A model generated the notes under the pieces. The model was not told where the DNA came from, did not search any database, and saw nothing but the letters and a program-made list of their open reading frames with translations. Source: Atrichornis clamosus (Eukaryota; Chordata; Aves; Passeriformes; Menuridae). Taken from it: a stretch of 64,000 bases of DNA. Each line of letters begins with the position of its first letter. Positions within the stretch are counted from its first letter, which is position 1. Positions 1-9,969 of this stretch are shown here, one piece after another. The position numbers and the translations under genes are program-made. The stretch is taken from contig WBMZ01015693.1 in NCBI GenBank assembly GCA_013400975.1, positions 1 to 64,000 on the forward strand. Direction: 5' to 3'.

Positions 1-300
1 CGGGCGGTGGGTGCCGGGGCCGGGCCCGGCGGGGCGGGTCCCGGGGCTGGGGGGTCCCGAGGTGGGGGTCCCGGGGCTGCCAGGCCGGGCCGTGCCCCGC
101 GGTGGTCCCGGTGCGCGGGGCTGGGTGCTCGCGGGACCCATTGCCACGTAGAACCAGCTAAGCCATGCCGTGCGCATCCATGCGGGGCTGTGGAGCGGGA
201 GAAGGGCTCGGTCCCTGGCGCGGCAGGCGCTGCCTCCCCCAGAGGAAGGCGGGGACAGGAGGGAGCCTCCGTGCAGCGGCCGCGGGACCGAGCGCTTTCC
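1..300 (+). promoter_or_regulatory. PRKAB1: CpG-rich 5' region of PRKAB1
   Basis: The first 300 bases are very rich in G, C and CpG, unlike the AT-rich remainder. This is the composition of a housekeeping-type promoter and first exon. A donor-like site follows base 6 (GTGGGT at 7-12), so the non-coding first exon may end right at the window edge, with this stretch being the start of intron 1. The coding start lies in the next exon, as in mammalian PRKAB1. The exact transcription start cannot be seen. Confidence 0.5.
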
Positions 301-462
301 AGGAAATGGTCATGGTTCCAAGGCTGCCAGAGCTCCAGGAGCGTTTGGACAACGCTCTCAGGCGCAGGATGGGATTGTTGGGGTGTCTGTGCAGGACCAG
401 GAGTTGGGACTGATGATCCTTGTGGGTCTCTTCCAACTCAGGACATTCTGTGGTTCTGTTCA
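299..462 (+). repeat. CR1 LINE 3' end
   Basis: This stretch matches the 3' end of avian CR1 retrotransposons. It has a segment about a gene product 'pressed' against gctgccagagctccaggag, then ggattgttggggtgtctgtg, then the hallmark gatgatccttgtgggt with ttccaactca, and a terminal repeat-like attctgtggttctgt. It is a 5'-truncated copy in the + orientation, inserted at the edge of the PRKAB1 CpG-rich start. Confidence 0.85.
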
Positions 463-932
463 GAGTACCCCCCAGCTGCTCTCCGTATCCTCAGCAGAGA
501 CACCTGAGATAACACTGTAGTGAAGTCACATTTCCGGTAGGCTTTTTTGGGAGCGTTCTCACAGAAAGTTCCCCTGGTGTTCCTTCTGGTGTGGTGCACG
601 GGTAGGCAGAAGGCAGAGAAAAAGCCCTTAGCTTGGGAAAACACAACCCCTTTGTGCTGTGTGACAGAGACCTGCTTGGTCAGCTTCTTGAGTGGCTGAG
701 TCTGGTAGAGGCGCTCATGTATTGAACTGTAGCACATTATCAGGAGTAGCTAAAATTGTCATTCAGTGTCTTTGTTGTGAGTGTAATATCACCTTGCCAT
801 GGGTTAATCAAGTTTCCAAGGACTTTCAACTCAGAAACGTAGCCCGGGTCCACTGATGAATTTTCTTTCCTGCCTGCTGGTGTTCTAGCTGTGGAAGTAC
901 ATGTGCTAATCTGACTTTTCCTGCTCTTTTAG
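463..932 (+). other. PRKAB1 intron 1, distal part
   Basis: Unique-looking intronic sequence between the CR1 copy and the first coding exon. It ends in a pyrimidine-rich acceptor with AG at 931-932. I see no other gene, repeat or conserved element in it. Confidence 0.6.
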
Positions 933-1107
933 ATCCTTAAAAATGGGGAACACGAGCAGCGAGCGAGCGGGGCTGGAGCGCCATGGGCACAAGGCCTCCC
1001 GAGGGGACAGCTCCGGAGGAGCCATCAGTACCAAAGAGGGTGACAGACCAAAAATCTTAATGGACAGTCCTGAAGATGCAGACTTGTTCCACTCAGAGGA
1101 AATGAAG
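933..1107 (+). CDS. PRKAB1: PRKAB1 coding exon 1
   Basis: The acceptor AG is at 931-932, ten bases of 5' UTR follow, and the ATG is at 943. It encodes residues 1-55: the myristoylated N-terminus, a low-complexity Ser/Gly stretch, and the conserved DRPKILMDSPEDADLFHSEE segment. The donor GT is at 1108 and the intron falls between codons. It is two residues longer than the human exon. Confidence 0.96.
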
Positions 1108-4100
1108 GTACTGCTGGTTTGTGCTTCCAGCATTACTCTCTTGGAATCTGTCAGTTGTGGGGCTGTTTGCAGCCTGCAGGAATTCTGTCACTGACTTCAC
1201 ACAAGGCTGACCATCCCCATTCCTTTCCATGCCAAGAAGAGAGAGTGCATGGACGTTCAGGCAGGTATAATGAGTGTAATGGCATGGCCTTCAGCAAGAA
1301 TTAATTGTAGAAGAACTGAAATGTAACTGGCTCAAAGCTCCAAGGACAAGGCCCCAGGTTCCTCTGGATCCTTAAGGCCTTTGCAGTTAACAGTGACATT
1401 TTACTTGTCTATTCTTTTCCATATTAAAAGATAGGGGGGTTTTTTTGCTTAGTGTTAGAGGGATTGTCAGAAATGTCTTGCTGCATATTGTGTTTCATGA
1501 GAGCATCTAACAGTAAATTACACTTACATTGTGACTGTTGGACAGAACTGTGAATTTTGAAACTTTTGATGAGCTCAGGTCATTTCTTTGTAACCTAATT
1601 GGGTCTGGAGGGAGAGGCATTATTTTGCCTTCCACTCTTTGAAACACCTTTGCAGAATTTGTGCAAATTAACTTGTGAATAGCCTCTAGAAATGCAGCTT
1701 ACACTCTGCATCTGACAAAAACTACTTGTAGTAGACTTTTACCTTAGAGAATCATGACTGAGGGCAAAAAAAGCCTTCAGTACAGCACAGGTTGTCCAAG
1801 TCTGCCAGGAAAGAATCTTTTTTGATTAAGACATTGTGCTTGTAGGCTCCATTGGAGAAAGAAGAATTTCTGGCTTGGCAGCAAGACCTGGAGGTGAATG
1901 ACAAAACCCCCACTCAAGCTCGGCCAACAGTCTTTCGCTGGACAGGAGGAGGGAAAGAAGTTTATTTATCAGGGTCCTTCAACAACTGGAGTAAAATTCC
2001 TCTGACAAGGAGGTAATTAAGTGCTGCTGCAGTGGTGTTCCCCATGGACTGGGAGTGCTCAGTGCCCTGAGAAAGGTGGTCAGCTGAGAGATGGGATTGA
2101 TCTTGGATTTACCACTGTCCTGCTTCTCTCCTCAAGCCCTTGATGAGAATCTGACTTTTCCATTCTTGGATGGCACAGGGTAGAAGTAGAGCTGTGTGTC
2201 AGTATTAAAGGAATGATTTTTTTCACTGGGCACGACACACAAATGACCAAAGCAGTCCCTGTTGTGCAGTCTGTGCCTGGAGTAGGGTTGGTGTGGAAGG
2301 GGAAGCTGGTTGTAAGCACAGTGTCTCTGATGACACATCCTTGCCATGTCAGTGGCTTTTGCCCAGCTCAAATGATCCAGAGGCTGCGGCCTTTTGAGCA
2401 GCATCAAGTGTTTCTCAGTTTTTTTGAGATGCTGGTAAAGCCTTCTGAAGAATCAGTTCACAGCACAGGACTATGGCAATTGCCATGCAGGAGCTCTTCA
2501 GACCCAAAGTAACTCAGAAGTATCAAGTTGCTGCTTTTATCTACTCATTGTTACTTTATTTCTTAGCGTCTGGGAAATGCAATTTATGATGGCAAATGCT
2601 GAAAGGCCAGGAAATGTGAGAAAGCTGATCTTGTTCCATCAGCAGGAGTCTCACAGATAGATGAGGTCTCACGTGCTAACCAGTACCATGAAGATGTGAG
2701 GGTGACTTTACAAAAGCTGAGTGCCAGTGATGTCAGGAATGTGGGGGGGCTTGCTGCCACAGAGGAAATTATCATGAGGATTAATCGTAATTTGATTCTT
2801 TAGATTGCATCAGAGATTTCTCTTGAATGTGGCACTGCCTTTTTAAGGTTTTGCACGTTGAGGAGGCTTATGCTCTGTGTCACAGTTTATAGACCAGTGT
2901 GCTTCCCAGAACATTTCAGGGCTGATTGCTTGTCTTAAATTCCAGTCACAATAACTTTGTGGCAATCCTGGACCTGCCAGAAGGAGAGCACCAGTACAAG
3001 TTCTTTGTGGATGGACAGTGGACACATGATCCTGCAGAGGTAACATTTGCTTTGAGTCACTGTTTATTGATGGAGGCATCCAAAGAGGAGAAACTGGCTG
3101 TTCAAACTGGTGAAAGAGAGGGTTCTGATCCCAGCTGGCCTGGTTGGCAGCATCAGACTGAGCCTCAGAGGGCAGGAGATGCAATGAGGGACAGGATCTC
3201 TTGGCCATTGTTTTATAGGTGATGCCAAGCTTTTCTTGCCTAGTGCCAAGCTGCCTTTTAGAGCACTGTAGCACTGCTGACAGCCCAGATCTCACTGTGC
3301 TGTCCTGGCTCTCTGTGCCAGGATGCTGCTACTGCTGCTCTACATCTTTTCATAGTCCAGTAATTGTGCCAAAATCTACCTGTTCTTCCTCCTCTGCTAT
3401 AAAGTGTGCTTTAACCCCAGCCCACCCAGCAGTTCCCCACCTGTTTCAGAACTCAGTATCCAGACCAGCTGGTTCCAGTCTTCTTGCTGTCCTGGCAAAC
3501 CTCCCAGAGTCTCCTAGAATTTACCTTGCAGTGCATGTAGCTGTTTGAACCCTCTGCCTTGGCCTCCAGCCTCAGCTTTGTAGCAAACCAGCAGTACCAG
3601 CCATGCTGTGTCCTGCATCAGCCCTGCAGATCCCAGCCTGGCTCCAAAGCCCTGGAGAGCTGGAAGTGAAGCTCCTGGTGCCACAGGTAACTCCAGCCCA
3701 GAGCTGACCCTCGCCTTGTCTGTAGCCCCGTGGGCCTGGCAGGTTCAGCTTGGCATTCTCCCCTCCCAGTCCTTAATCCTGCCCTTGCTCTTAACCTAAC
3801 ACTGAGCTCTTCTCATATCTGGTACTGTCGTATTTTAAAAGCAATATTCCTCGTTCTTGGTAATGCTGATCGTGTAGTTTTGAGACTCTATTAGTCCCAC
3901 AGGCTTTTTTTGTTCTGATTTTTTGTGTCTTGTCTCTTCTCAGCCAGTAGTAACCAGCCAGCTGGGTACTGTCAACAACATCATCCAGGTGAAGAAAACT
4001 GACTTTGAAGTGTTCGATGCTTTGATGGTGGACTCCCAAAAATGTTCAGACATGTCTGGTATGAGCTTACTGGTAATTTTATATCACACTTTTTAGAGCT

Positions 4101-6069
4101 GTTAAAAATTTAATTTTCCTTTTTACCTGGAGTTAAAGCTGCAGTACAGATTGATCTCCACTTGCGTCAGAGCCTGTGGATGTGTGCAGGAATCACAAAG
4201 GGAGAATGTGGAATGCACAGAGGAGCCCTCTGGCAGCCCCAGGGGTCACTGTAGGTCTGATGAGGAAGTCATGGGAGCTCAATAACTGTTTGTTTGCCCC
4301 TGCTGTGTGCAGTGGCTGAGCTTAGGGCGCTCACTGGTGGATCAGTATCTGCTTCACCTAATTAAACCAACATTGACAGCCTACATTGCTCCTAATTCAG
4401 TCTTCCTCTGCTAAGGAGGTGGCTGAGGGGGTCAGAAGTTGCACATTAAGAGGGAAAAATCAGGTGGATCTTAGTGCTAACACAGGCTCAGCAATGTGTC
4501 ATATCCTCACAGTGTAGTATAAATTATTTCTCTTAAAATAATACAAAAATGCTATTTTTGTCTGTAGTTTCATGTTCTGGTAAAACAGATGAAGGTCTGA
4601 GGTCAGCCTTGCCCCCTGTTTGTTTCAGAGCTCTGTAGGGATGGAGGCCATGACTGAGGTAGTACCTTAGCTCCTCCTTCCTTTGAACCTGAGGCTGGAG
4701 GTGTGTTTGGGTGGGTTCTGCTCTGTGCAGCTTTGCCCTGGACAAAGCCTTTTTGGAGACAGCGTTTTTTGTGGGACCAGGCTAGGAGGAGATCCAGCAG
4801 ATGCTGTACCAGTGTTTCAGTGATTAGCTCAGGAAGGGCTCTTCCATAGCCCAGGCTCCGCATGGTAGGAGCCCTTGCCTTTCACAGGTGCATCCCACGT
4901 TTTTGTACTTCCCTTGGAGGGGAGCCCTGTAAGGCAGCCTGCACTTGGAGTGTTTGCAGGAGAAGTGCTGGGCAGAGATGACAGAGAAGTTCTGGAGTGC
5001 AGCTGGGCCCTCAGAACTCTGCTGCCCAAATCCTCACAGCTCGTTTCAAGTCAGAATTTGAGCATCTTAAATCCCCTCTTGGGCAGCACCTGATCCTCTG
5101 GCATTGCACCGGCTGCTGCAGTTGTTGTACTTAAGTGCCATTGATCCCTTTAGGCTGCATGTACCTATAAAGAGCAGATGTACTTACACAGTATTTAGGA
5201 TTAAATATTTACCACCTCTCTGGCAGAGCTGTCGAGTTCACCCCCAGGACCGTATCACCAGGAGCCCTATGTCTGTAAGGCAGAGGAGCGCTTTAAATCA
5301 CCACCCATTCTGCCCCCACACCTGCTGCAGGTCATCCTGAACAAGGACACGGGCATTTCTGTGAGTACATCACTCTGGTTTGCTGAATAATGCCCTTAAG
5401 GCTGGGAACAGATGGGGGAAAATCTGGGTAAGGCAGGAGACAGCTTCGGAAAAACCTTAGGATAAGTTACCATGTTGGTAAGTTCCTTGTTATGTAGGTA
5501 CAGAGGGATTCATCAGAAGTAAATCTATTTTTCTAGTTGACTCTCTTCAAAATGGAAAACTAGATTGCTGTTTTCCTCCCAAAACCTTAATCTTGTCAAC
5601 TCTTAAGATGCCAGGAGCACATAAGGGGCAATCCCAGTCTGTTTCACAGTCCCAGGGAGGACGCAGAGGGTTTCACCCAGAGGGATCTTGGGCTGTTCTG
5701 AACTGGTGACTGTGTTTGTGATGGACTCAGGGTGAGCAGCAGTGACGAGCTGGGTTTGTGGCTGGGTACAGATGCTGTTTGTCACCCATCAGCTGCGAGG
5801 AGGGAGTCCAGTGGTTGTCACCCTGTCTCTCTTCTCTGCAGTGCGACCCCGCTCTGCTCCCCGAGCCCAACCACGTCATGCTGAACCACCTGTATGCACT
5901 TTCCATCAAGGTGAGAGGCCAGGGCAGGTCCTGCACGGGCAGCCTGGGTGTCTGAGCAGGCCACATGCTCACTGGTTTCCCTCTCCTGTAGGATGGCGTG
6001 ATGGTGCTGAGTGCTACACACCGTTACAAGAAGAAGTACGTGACCACCTTGCTGTACAAGCCAATATGA
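943..6069 (+). CDS. PRKAB1: AMPK subunit beta-1 (spliced, seven coding exons)
   Basis: Beta-1 regulatory subunit of the cytosolic/nuclear AMP-activated protein kinase. It scaffolds the catalytic alpha and nucleotide-sensing gamma subunits and binds glycogen. Joining 943-1107, 1846-2012, 2946-3039, 3944-4058, 5227-5360, 5842-5910 and 5992-6069 gives 822 bases (273 residues plus TGA), against 270 in human. The protein opens MGNTSSER, so Gly2 fits the known N-myristoylation site. A carbohydrate-binding module spans about 75-165, with glycogen-contact tryptophans at 103 and 136 (human 100 and 133) and the regulatory serine at 111 (human 108). The C-terminal alpha/gamma-binding domain ends KKYVTTLLYKPI. 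The start is the conserved Met. All junctions are GT-AG and in phase, and nothing is truncated. It converges on CIT. Confidence 0.97.
1846..2012 (+). CDS. PRKAB1: PRKAB1 coding exon 2
   Basis: Residues 56-110 plus two bases of codon 111. It holds the first half of the glycogen-binding module, with FRWTGGGKEVYLSGSFNNW including Trp103. The acceptor is tgtag and the donor GT is at 2013. It carries one extra residue (Leu in APLEKEEF) compared with human. Confidence 0.96.
2946..3039 (+). CDS. PRKAB1: PRKAB1 coding exon 3
   Basis: Completes the codon of Ser111 and encodes the second half of the carbohydrate-binding module: HNNFVAILDLPEGEHQYKFF, then VDGQW with Trp136, to DPAE. The acceptor is tccag and the donor GT is at 3040. 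Confidence 0.96.
3944..4058 (+). CDS. PRKAB1: PRKAB1 coding exon 4
   Basis: Linker after the glycogen module: PVVTSQLGTVNNIIQVKKTD, then FEVFDALMVDSQKCSDMS. It ends one base into a Glu codon. The acceptor is ttctcag and the donor GT is at 4059. Confidence 0.96.
5227..5360 (+). CDS. PRKAB1: PRKAB1 coding exon 5
   Basis: Start of the alpha/gamma-binding domain: ELSSSPPGPYHQEPYVCK, then PPILPPHLLQVILNKDTGIS. The acceptor is ctggcag and the donor is gtgagt at 5361. The phase matches both neighbours. Confidence 0.96.
5842..5910 (+). CDS. PRKAB1: PRKAB1 coding exon 6
   Basis: Encodes CDPALLPEPNHVMLNHLYAL followed by SIK, the core of the C-terminal domain that packs against alpha and gamma. The acceptor is tctgcag and the donor is gtgaga. 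Intron boundaries fall between codons. Confidence 0.97.
5992..6069 (+). CDS. PRKAB1: PRKAB1 coding exon 7 with stop
   Basis: Encodes DGVMVLSATHRYKKKYVTTL then LYKPI and the TGA at 6067-6069. The acceptor is cctgtag. The intron before it is only 81 bases. Confidence 0.97.
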   Translation, partial: DGVMVLSATHRYKKKYVTTLLYKPI

Positions 6070-7520
6070 GCATCACAGCCACTGGTGACCAATTGTTCTG
6101 GGCCAGTCCAGTCTCAGAAGAAAACCCGCTTCACTTTACCAAATGTCCTTCTGCTCTGTGCTGTAGCAAATGAACTCTGATTTCATATTGTTTCCGAGAC
6201 TTCCAGGTTCTCCTGTATTTGCCTTATTTTGTTAGTCCCACCTTGGAAGTTCTTGGAAATGGCAGCTTCATGGCAACTACACAGGTGGCAAAGGTGTCAG
6301 TGCCCGTTGTCAGCTCTGTTAAAAAACCACCAATTTAATTAGGCCAAAAAATGTGAGGGCAGCAACGGATCCAAGAGCTTTAGCAGCGAGGCAGGCTGTG
6401 AGTCTGCCAGCCCAAAGCCTAGAAAGGTCAGGATTCTTGGGGAATCTGATTGGAGCATAACACTCAGCAAAAGCAAGCTCATTAGTGCTTCTATAACTCA
6501 TCAAACATTATTTCAGTAGCAAGTTCCAAACTTGCCTGGCTGAGGTAAGTGTGACTATTGATGATCTTTTTGTAGCAGCCTTTTCTGGGCAAAATCAGCA
6601 ACATAATCACTACAAGCTCGTTATTATTTTACGGTAGAGTGGCGTGCACTGTTTCTACTGTGAATAGCTCTGTAGTTTTTCTCTTCATGAGAACTGAAAT
6701 ACATCTTTTCCCCTGTGGAATTTCTGGTAAAGACAATTGTTTTTAATGGCTGGATTTTTCTGGAAATCGTAAATGTGTCTTGCAGTAATCTGCTTTTTGA
6801 AACCGGTTTCTCTTGCTGAGGACTTCCTTAATCTGGGAGAGGTGGCTGTAAGGAAATGGGTGGATTCAGTTTAGGGATTAGTTCCTCAGTAACAACCTGA
6901 AGGTGCCTGTGAGTCTCCTGTGTCCCAGTGGCCAAACTTGCCCCTCGGTGTCAGCAGTTGCAGTGAGCTGGGTGCAGCAGCACCGCAGCTCTCTGTGCCC
7001 AGGGCTGGAGCCGGGCGACTTTTTATTCTGTTTCTGTTTTCTAAGTGGTTATAGTAATGCCAGGCTGCCTGTCCTCGTACTCACAGCCTGTTTTATCCCA
7101 AAACAAATGCAACATTAATGCAAACCTGCTGCCAGTGTGCCCCGGGCCTGCCCGGGGGGAGCCGTGCAGGAGGGGCCTTGCTGGGCCCTTCCCTTGGCTT
7201 GTTTTGGTGCCAATGATAACCTGCCCCGTCCCACTGTGGGGAGAGCACTTTGCACAAGTCTGCGAGGAGTCTGAGTGGGGAAGAGCTGCAGCAGCCAGCG
7301 TGGAGTGGAGCCAGCCACAGTGGGAGGGCGCTTTGCCATCCTGGGGTCTGTTCACCAGCCTTGTTGCAATATCTCCAGTAGCCGAGTAGATCTGGGTCTA
7401 GTGCAATGGTTTTCTCTGAAAACTTACTTCATTCTGTGCTATGATAGTATTTGGTATTCTGAACTACAGAATTGCTTGTTTTCAGCCTCTTTAGAAACAA
7501 ATAAAACATTTTCAAGAGAA
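6070..7520 (+). other. PRKAB1: PRKAB1 3' UTR
   Basis: Sequence after the stop codon up to about 15 bases past an AATAAA at 7500-7505. A T/G-rich stretch (gggtcaattgtcttgtta) follows and suits a cleavage-stimulating element. The length of about 1.45 kb is an inference from this signal. A GC-rich central patch lies at about 7130-7330. Confidence 0.65.
7500..7505 (+). promoter_or_regulatory. PRKAB1: PRKAB1 poly(A) signal
   Basis: Canonical AATAAA on the + strand, 1.43 kb after the stop, followed within 30 bases by G/T-rich sequence. It is the first such hexamer after the coding end. Confidence 0.65.
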
Positions 7521-9969
7521 GTGGGTCAATTGTCTTGTTATTATTCCTCCCATCTTTGGTAACCTTGCCTTCCATTAGTTTTTATTTTTTTATAACTGTT
7601 ATTTCCTGATTGCAGGTTTATGCCTTGGTGCTTGTGTAAGCTTTTAATTCAGAGAAACAGCTTGCAACACTCTCCACTTGCACTTAGTGAGGAATACCAA
7701 CCTGTTAATGTTTGTGATGTAAAGTTTACAGGAAGAATAAGAGGCCAATTACTTAAAAGCTCCAGCAACAGTCCCTTGGGGCTGGAAAGCTTGGGATGAG
7801 CCTTAAGCCTCCTCAGCTTCTCCGTGTTCCAGCAGACCTTTTTCCGGACTCTGCCCTCGGCAGTGTGCCTGCAGCTGGATCAGGTGTGTGGCGTCAGGGG
7901 CTGTGTGTGGGGACACTCTGCCTCTGCAGGGTCCAGCAGCTCCAAGGAATGCCGAGGCTCTGGGATGCGTGGTCAGTGCTGGTACCTGCAGAGTACTCCA
8001 GGTTCTTCATCAGTGCATCAGGTATGGTGGAACCACAGGACAGGGCCAATTATTTTGTAGAAAGCTTGCTTCTCTTTAGTTTTGGTTTTTGGTTTGCAGC
8101 CCCTGGCCCTGTCTCAGCTGGCAGAGGGCTCAGTACAGGGGCTGCAGCTGCCACTGCACCATCAGCCTTTGCAGCCCCAAAAAGCTGGGGGGGACTCAGA
8201 GCCCAGGCTGTGTGACCAGCAGGCCCCCCCAGCCCCCTGCCCCAGGCCTGCAGGAATGAAGCTCCATCACCTCCACCCTTCCCTGCCCACGGGGTGACCA
8301 AGCTCAGCAGCCCCCAGGCCTCTCTAGCCCGGAGCAGCAGGTGAGGGAGGGAGATGTTCCCTGGCACTCCCAGCAGCCACACCCTTCCTCAGGTAAGCAC
8401 AGCCACCGCACAGCTCCCCACCTCCCTTTCTCTCCAGAGGAGGGCAGAAGAAGAGAGGTAAGCTCATTGTTTTGTTTTTTGCTGGGGGGTGGGTTTTGGG
8501 GTCTTTTTATTGGTTTTTTGCTAAGTTTTCTGCTTGCCAGGTGAATGAATTAGATTAATCACTCTGTGTTCACTTATTGCAATGGGATGAATCAAATCCC
8601 TCCAAAGGCAAAAGCTGGATCAAGAGTTGGATTTATTAGCTCACTTACATTCCCCACCCACAGCTCACAGTCTGTGCTGTTATGTTTATTCTTGGCTGTT
8701 GCTAGGAGAGCACATTTTTTAAAGGTAGATGCAGAGACTTTTGTTACAGTCACTTTTGGGGACTTTGGAGTAAACCAGTACAGAAATAACAAGAGCTCCC
8801 TGCCCTCCCCGACCCCCTGAATTCCAGCACAGCATGGGAGGGTCAAGCTGACATGGATTTGTGCAGGGTTCTTGGGAATCAAAAAGCTCAATAAATAATT
8901 ATTTTTTTTTACTCCACCAGTTTCTGGATTAGTTTAGTTTTGTTACAATTCGGATCATGCATCATAGGACTGCAACAATGAGCTTTAAATAAGTATTCTT
9001 TGTGCACAGTAAAAGAAATAAAGGAACATTGAACAAGTCAGCATTTCATCATATACATCATAGTAGGCACAATAGATAAATCAAGCAGCTCGGGGTTGAT
9101 GTAGAGCGTTTTCATGGAGAATGTCATGTAGACCAAAACGTAAGAGGAGCCATTGGTAACCCACCCCCACAGCCTCCAGCAAGCCCTTTCTCGGGGCTGA
9201 GGGGGTGGGGATGTGCACAGAACCAAAAACACTGAACAGTAGGAGGACAAATTAAGTTACTGTAGGCAGCAGTGTGAATATTAAAAACCTCTTCCTGTGA
9301 AAGAATACTTCAGACCCTGTAAAAACTAGTTCAGTTAAAAATAGATGTATTTACATTTAAGTCTGATCTAGCAAGTTTTCCCAGCAGGTGTAAGTTGAGC
9401 TGTACAGTAACTCTGCAGGTTGTACTCAATCTGACTGGATTTGTGAATGGTCTTTTTTTAAAGTTGCAGCTATTAGGCCTTAAAGCACCAGCATATTACA
9501 GCAGTGGGATGAGGAACTATCTCCCCCCGCTTTGCTCCCAGTTCACTGCTGGGATAAGTCCCAAACCTGTAATTGGATAACACTGTTGTTCATTAAGATG
9601 TCTTTTTTCCAGCTCAGGATGTGTGGAGTCATTTACCAGGGCCAGACTCTTTTCCCAGATACTCCCAGGTGCTGTACCTCCACCCCTCTCACTGGCCAAG
9701 CAGGATTGAGCTGCAGGGGTTTGCAGCTGACTGCTGCTCTAGGAAAGTACTTGGAGAAATCCACCTGGCTTAGTGCATGTGAACATGCTCGGGTTCTGTG
9801 AAGCCACTTATGCTACTTGTTCAGGGAATGGTGAGTGTTCACTGCTAACTACTGCCAGGTTTGCTCTGGGGTCAGCTGTGGCACCCAGGGTTACCCAGAG
9901 CCCCTGAGCTGGGTGTGGGGCAGGAGGGGCAGGGGCACTCCAGAGAGAAGGAGTCATTTCACCATGCCA
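7521..9969. other. Intergenic region between convergent PRKAB1 and CIT
   Basis: About 2.4 kb between the two inferred transcript ends. The part at 7800-8450 is GC-richer and C-run rich without a recognisable gene. The part at 8880-9420 is AT-rich and could be the distal CIT 3' UTR if a farther poly(A) site is used. AATAAA hexamers for the + strand lie at 8890-8895 and 9017-9022, and for the - strand at 8506-8511 and about 8633 and 8686, so longer UTRs from either gene are possible. Confidence 0.55.

Larger units (their letters stand above)
1108..5841 (+). other. PRKAB1 introns
   Basis: The five introns longer than 300 bases are 1108-1845, 2013-2945, 3040-3943, 4059-5226 and 5361-5841; the coding exons lie between them. 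They are moderately GC-rich single-copy-looking sequence. I see no additional exon, RNA gene or clear transposon. A run of seven G then T (about 1434-1447) is the only simple-sequence feature. Confidence 0.6.

Noticed and set aside
7..507. 166-codon ORF at the left edge
   Set aside because: It is a stop-poor frame caused by GC-rich sequence and runs into a CR1 copy; it has no resemblance to a known protein.
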